64,000 nt of DNA, taken from contig NZ_WYDP01000019.1 of the NCBI RefSeq assembly GCF_009904055.1, forward strand, positions 17,872 to 81,871, read 5' to 3'. Of this stretch, positions 62,233 to 64,000 are shown one piece after another; the stretch's first letter is position 1; every line of letters starts with the position of its first letter. The notes beneath the pieces were generated by a model. It worked only from the letters and a program-made list of their open reading frames with translations. It made no database searches and had not been told where the DNA came from. A program made the translations under genes and the position numbers. Origin of the DNA: Rubellimicrobium sp. CFH 75288. Its GTDB lineage: Bacteria; Pseudomonadota; Alphaproteobacteria; Rhodobacterales; Rhodobacteraceae.

Positions 62233-63441
62233 TTGAGCGCGCGCAGTCAGACAACAGGGGTGGGACGTAGGACGCGACTGACAGCAGCGCAAGTGCGATC
62301 CCTGCCACCAGGAAAGTATCACGATGGCGAAGGCACCGGCCTTCTGCTGCGGGTAGAGCCGACCGGCGCACGGCTCTGGATCCAACGCGTGATGGTGCGC
62401 GGCAAGCGGCGCGAACTGGGTCTCGGAGGGTTTCCGACCGTAACGCTTGCCGAGGCGCGTGAGGTGGCGTTGGAGAACAAGCGCGTTGCGGCTCGCGGAG
62501 GCGATCCGCTTGCGGAGCGTCGGCGCGCCAAAGCCCGACCGACCTTCCGGGAGGCGGCCATCGCCACACATGCGGAACTCTCACCGACATGGAAGAACCC
62601 GAAGGACCGCGACGCATTCCTGAGCACGCTGCAGGCCTACATCTACCCGAGCATCGGTGACAGGCTCCTCGCCGAAGTGACGAGCGCTGATCTGCGCAAG
62701 GCCATCTTGGCAGCGCGCGCCAAGGCACCTGGAGTCGCGCGCAAGCTCACCTATCGGTGCAGCCACGTGTTTCGCTGGGGGATCGCGGAAGGGCACGTTG
62801 AGACCAATCCGGCGACCGCTGCAGCCCTCGCGTTGCCCCGGGATGAACGGGCGCGTACACACCGCAAGGCGCTGTCCTATGCCGAGGTTGCAGACTGCAT
62901 TGCGGCCGTTCAGGCCTCCAAGGCCTCGGTCGCGACAAAACTCGCCATCGAGTTCCTGATCCTGACTGCCTCCCGCTCGGGAGAGGTGCGCGCGGCCCGG
63001 TGGCACGAAATCATGGGCGGGACGTGGGAGGTCCCTGCCGAACGGATGAAGATGAAGCGTCCTCACCGTATTCCGCTGTCCCGCCGCGCCCTCGCCGTGC
63101 TGGCCGAAGCGGAAAAGTTGCGCGATGCCTCGGGGCTTATCTTTCCTAGCGCAAATGGAAAGCCTCTCAGCGACATGACCCTGAGCAAGCTCGTCAAGGA
63201 ATTAGGCTTCGAGGCAGACGTTCACGGTTTCCGCACGTCCTTCCGCACATGGGCCCAAGAGCGCACCAACTTCCCGCGCGAGGTGGCCGAGCTTGCCCTG
63301 GCCCACGTGAACAAGGATCGGGTGGAAGCCGCCTATGCACGCAGCGACCTGTTCGAAAAGCGGCAGAAGATGATGGAGGCCTGGGCGACATTTCTGACCT
63401 CCGGTCTGGCCAAGGTAGTGAAGCTGGGAGGAGGGGCGTGA
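62233..63441 (+). CDS. P4-type tyrosine recombinase (integrase), dusA-associated
   Basis: The product is about 402 residues: a DUF4102-like arm-binding N-terminus (LTAAQVRSLPPGKYHDGEGTGLLLRV; LGGFPTVTLAEAREVAL), a core-binding helical domain, and a catalytic domain with R248 (TASRSGEVRAARW), HGFRTSFRTWA, the late His in ALAHV and nucleophile Y368 (AAYARSDLFEKRQKMMEAWA). It cuts and rejoins DNA at attachment sites for integration and excision. The start is uncertain: a TTG at 62233 best fits the family N-terminus, and ATG at 62158 is an in-frame alternative. GC is lower than in the neighbours. The stop overlaps the next gene (TGATG). Confidence 0.88.
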   Translation: MSARSQTTGVGRRTRLTAAQVRSLPPGKYHDGEGTGLLLRVEPTGARLWIQRVMVRGKRRELGLGGFPTVTLAEAREVALENKRVAARGGDPLAERRRAKARPTFREAAIATHAELSPTWKNPKDRDAFLSTLQAYIYPSIGDRLLAEVTSADLRKAILAARAKAPGVARKLTYRCSHVFRWGIAEGHVETNPATAAALALPRDERARTHRKALSYAEVADCIAAVQASKASVATKLAIEFLILTASRSGEVRAARWHEIMGGTWEVPAERMKMKRPHRIPLSRRALAVLAEAEKLRDASGLIFPSANGKPLSDMTLSKLVKELGFEADVHGFRTSFRTWAQERTNFPREVAELALAHVNKDRVEAAYARSDLFEKRQKMMEAWATFLTSGLAKVVKLGGGA

Positions 63442-63947
63442 TGGATCTCTCACAGCTAGCCGCCCATCGGATTGCGCGAACCTATCCAATAGATCAGCGC
63501 TACAAGGCTGCGGTTGCATGGGCCGTGGAAAGGCTACGCCTTGAAATCGGTGATGCCATGGCGACTGTACTGTCCAAGCTGCAAAGCCGAACACCGCTCG
63601 CGCCAGCCGAGTGCGACTTCCTGATCGACTACCTGTCTCGCGCGAGATCAGCGGCCAAACAAGTCGGGAGACCCAGGATGGCGCCCCGGCATCGTCGCTA
63701 CATCGGGCATCTCGTTGCGGAGTTGGCTTATGAGTTCCAACTTCCTCGAACGAGAAATGCCACCTCGCCGCCGTTCTCGGCATCCGATGCTGTGGCAGAG
63801 GCACTCGCGACATTGAGGATGGTTCCTCGCGGCTACGACAGGGTGCGCAAGCTGCATGGCGAAGTCATTCGTGAATGGCGCGCCATGCTCGCGGAGCGCC
63901 GCCGCCAGGAGAAGGAGTTCGGCTTCTTCGTCACCTCTCTCTGGTAA
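63441..63947 (+). CDS. Island-encoded hypothetical protein
   Basis: A 168-residue, mostly helical, basic protein with no recognised family. It begins MDLSQLAAHRIARTYPID and has a middle segment rich in Arg/Lys (RARSAAKQVGRPRMAPRHRR) and a C-terminal coiled region (REWRAMLAERRRQEKEFGFF). The ATG overlaps the integrase stop and is preceded by GGGAGGAGGGG, so it is translated with the integrase. An accessory role in recombination, or cargo regulation, is possible but unsupported. The last 53 bases of the window after it hold nothing recognisable. Confidence 0.65.
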   Translation: MDLSQLAAHRIARTYPIDQRYKAAVAWAVERLRLEIGDAMATVLSKLQSRTPLAPAECDFLIDYLSRARSAAKQVGRPRMAPRHRRYIGHLVAELAYEFQLPRTRNATSPPFSASDAVAEALATLRMVPRGYDRVRKLHGEVIREWRAMLAERRRQEKEFGFFVTSLW

Positions 63948-64000
63948 TGATCCTCCAAGTCCCAGGTTATGCTGAGAATCAGGACCCGTTGATCTGTCTG

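Larger units (their letters stand above)
62101..64000. mobile_element. Left edge of an integrated genomic island or prophage at dusA
   Basis: A drop in GC, a P4-type integrase reading away from dusA and an unrecognised cargo gene mark the start of an integrative element. It continues past the window end, so its type and the other attachment site cannot be seen. The left boundary is approximate and could lie inside dusA. Confidence 0.7.

Overview
The window is very GC-rich, almost gap-free chromosomal DNA from an alphaproteobacterium, most likely a Rhodobacteraceae-type organism. This is inferred from the protein families: a GapR/UPF0335 nucleoid protein, an NDUFA12-type complex I subunit, DUF2155, MlaD, a two-cold-shock-domain protein, a Leu-rich leuA leader peptide, and weak TTGNNN/TAGNNN promoters. 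No species can be named from sequence alone.

Layout. 1-2.3 kb: housekeeping genes (5' end of tgt, an ACR3 arsenite pump, a SufT-like Fe-S protein, infC with an ATA start). 2.4-29 kb: a carbon-uptake and catabolism region with three complete ABC sugar/polyol importers. (i) A MalEFGK-type importer with a FadR-family regulator, a GMC oxidoreductase and a triosephosphate-isomerase paralogue. (ii) A ribose-type importer followed by a split transketolase and a RuBisCO-like protein, divergent from mtnK-mtnA; nearby lie a SorC regulator and an aldolase/short-chain-dehydrogenase fusion. (iii) A GlpPQST-like importer with two different ATPases, a small membrane protein and a PfkB kinase. 29-62 kb: core genes on both strands: tRNA-Thr, gapR, a symporter-linked sensor kinase with a single-domain receiver, accBC, aat, mlaD, gltX, nadE, a large MORN-repeat exported protein, leuA with its attenuator, pdxH, fabI, gpt, a parvulin-like foldase coupled to trpE, and dusA. 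62-64 kb: the edge of an integrated element, with a P4-type tyrosine recombinase and one cargo gene of lower GC beside the 5' end of dusA.

How the genes may work together. The most interesting part is 9-22 kb. MtnK (kinase) and MtnA (aldose-1-phosphate isomerase) would turn an imported 5-substituted ribose (methylthioribose, 5-deoxyribose or similar) into a ketose 1-phosphate. Two different outlets are encoded next to them. The first is a zinc class II aldolase fused to an SDR, which would give dihydroxyacetone phosphate and an oxidised or reduced aldehyde. The second is a RuBisCO-like protein of about 370 residues co-transcribed with both halves of a transketolase, which could convert the ketose 1-phosphate into a ketose 5-phosphate for two-carbon transfer. 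A repeated GAC-AAAA-GTC element lies in both divergent promoter regions and suggests that the SorC regulator controls both arms. This pathway is inference; the genes and the shared motif are seen directly.
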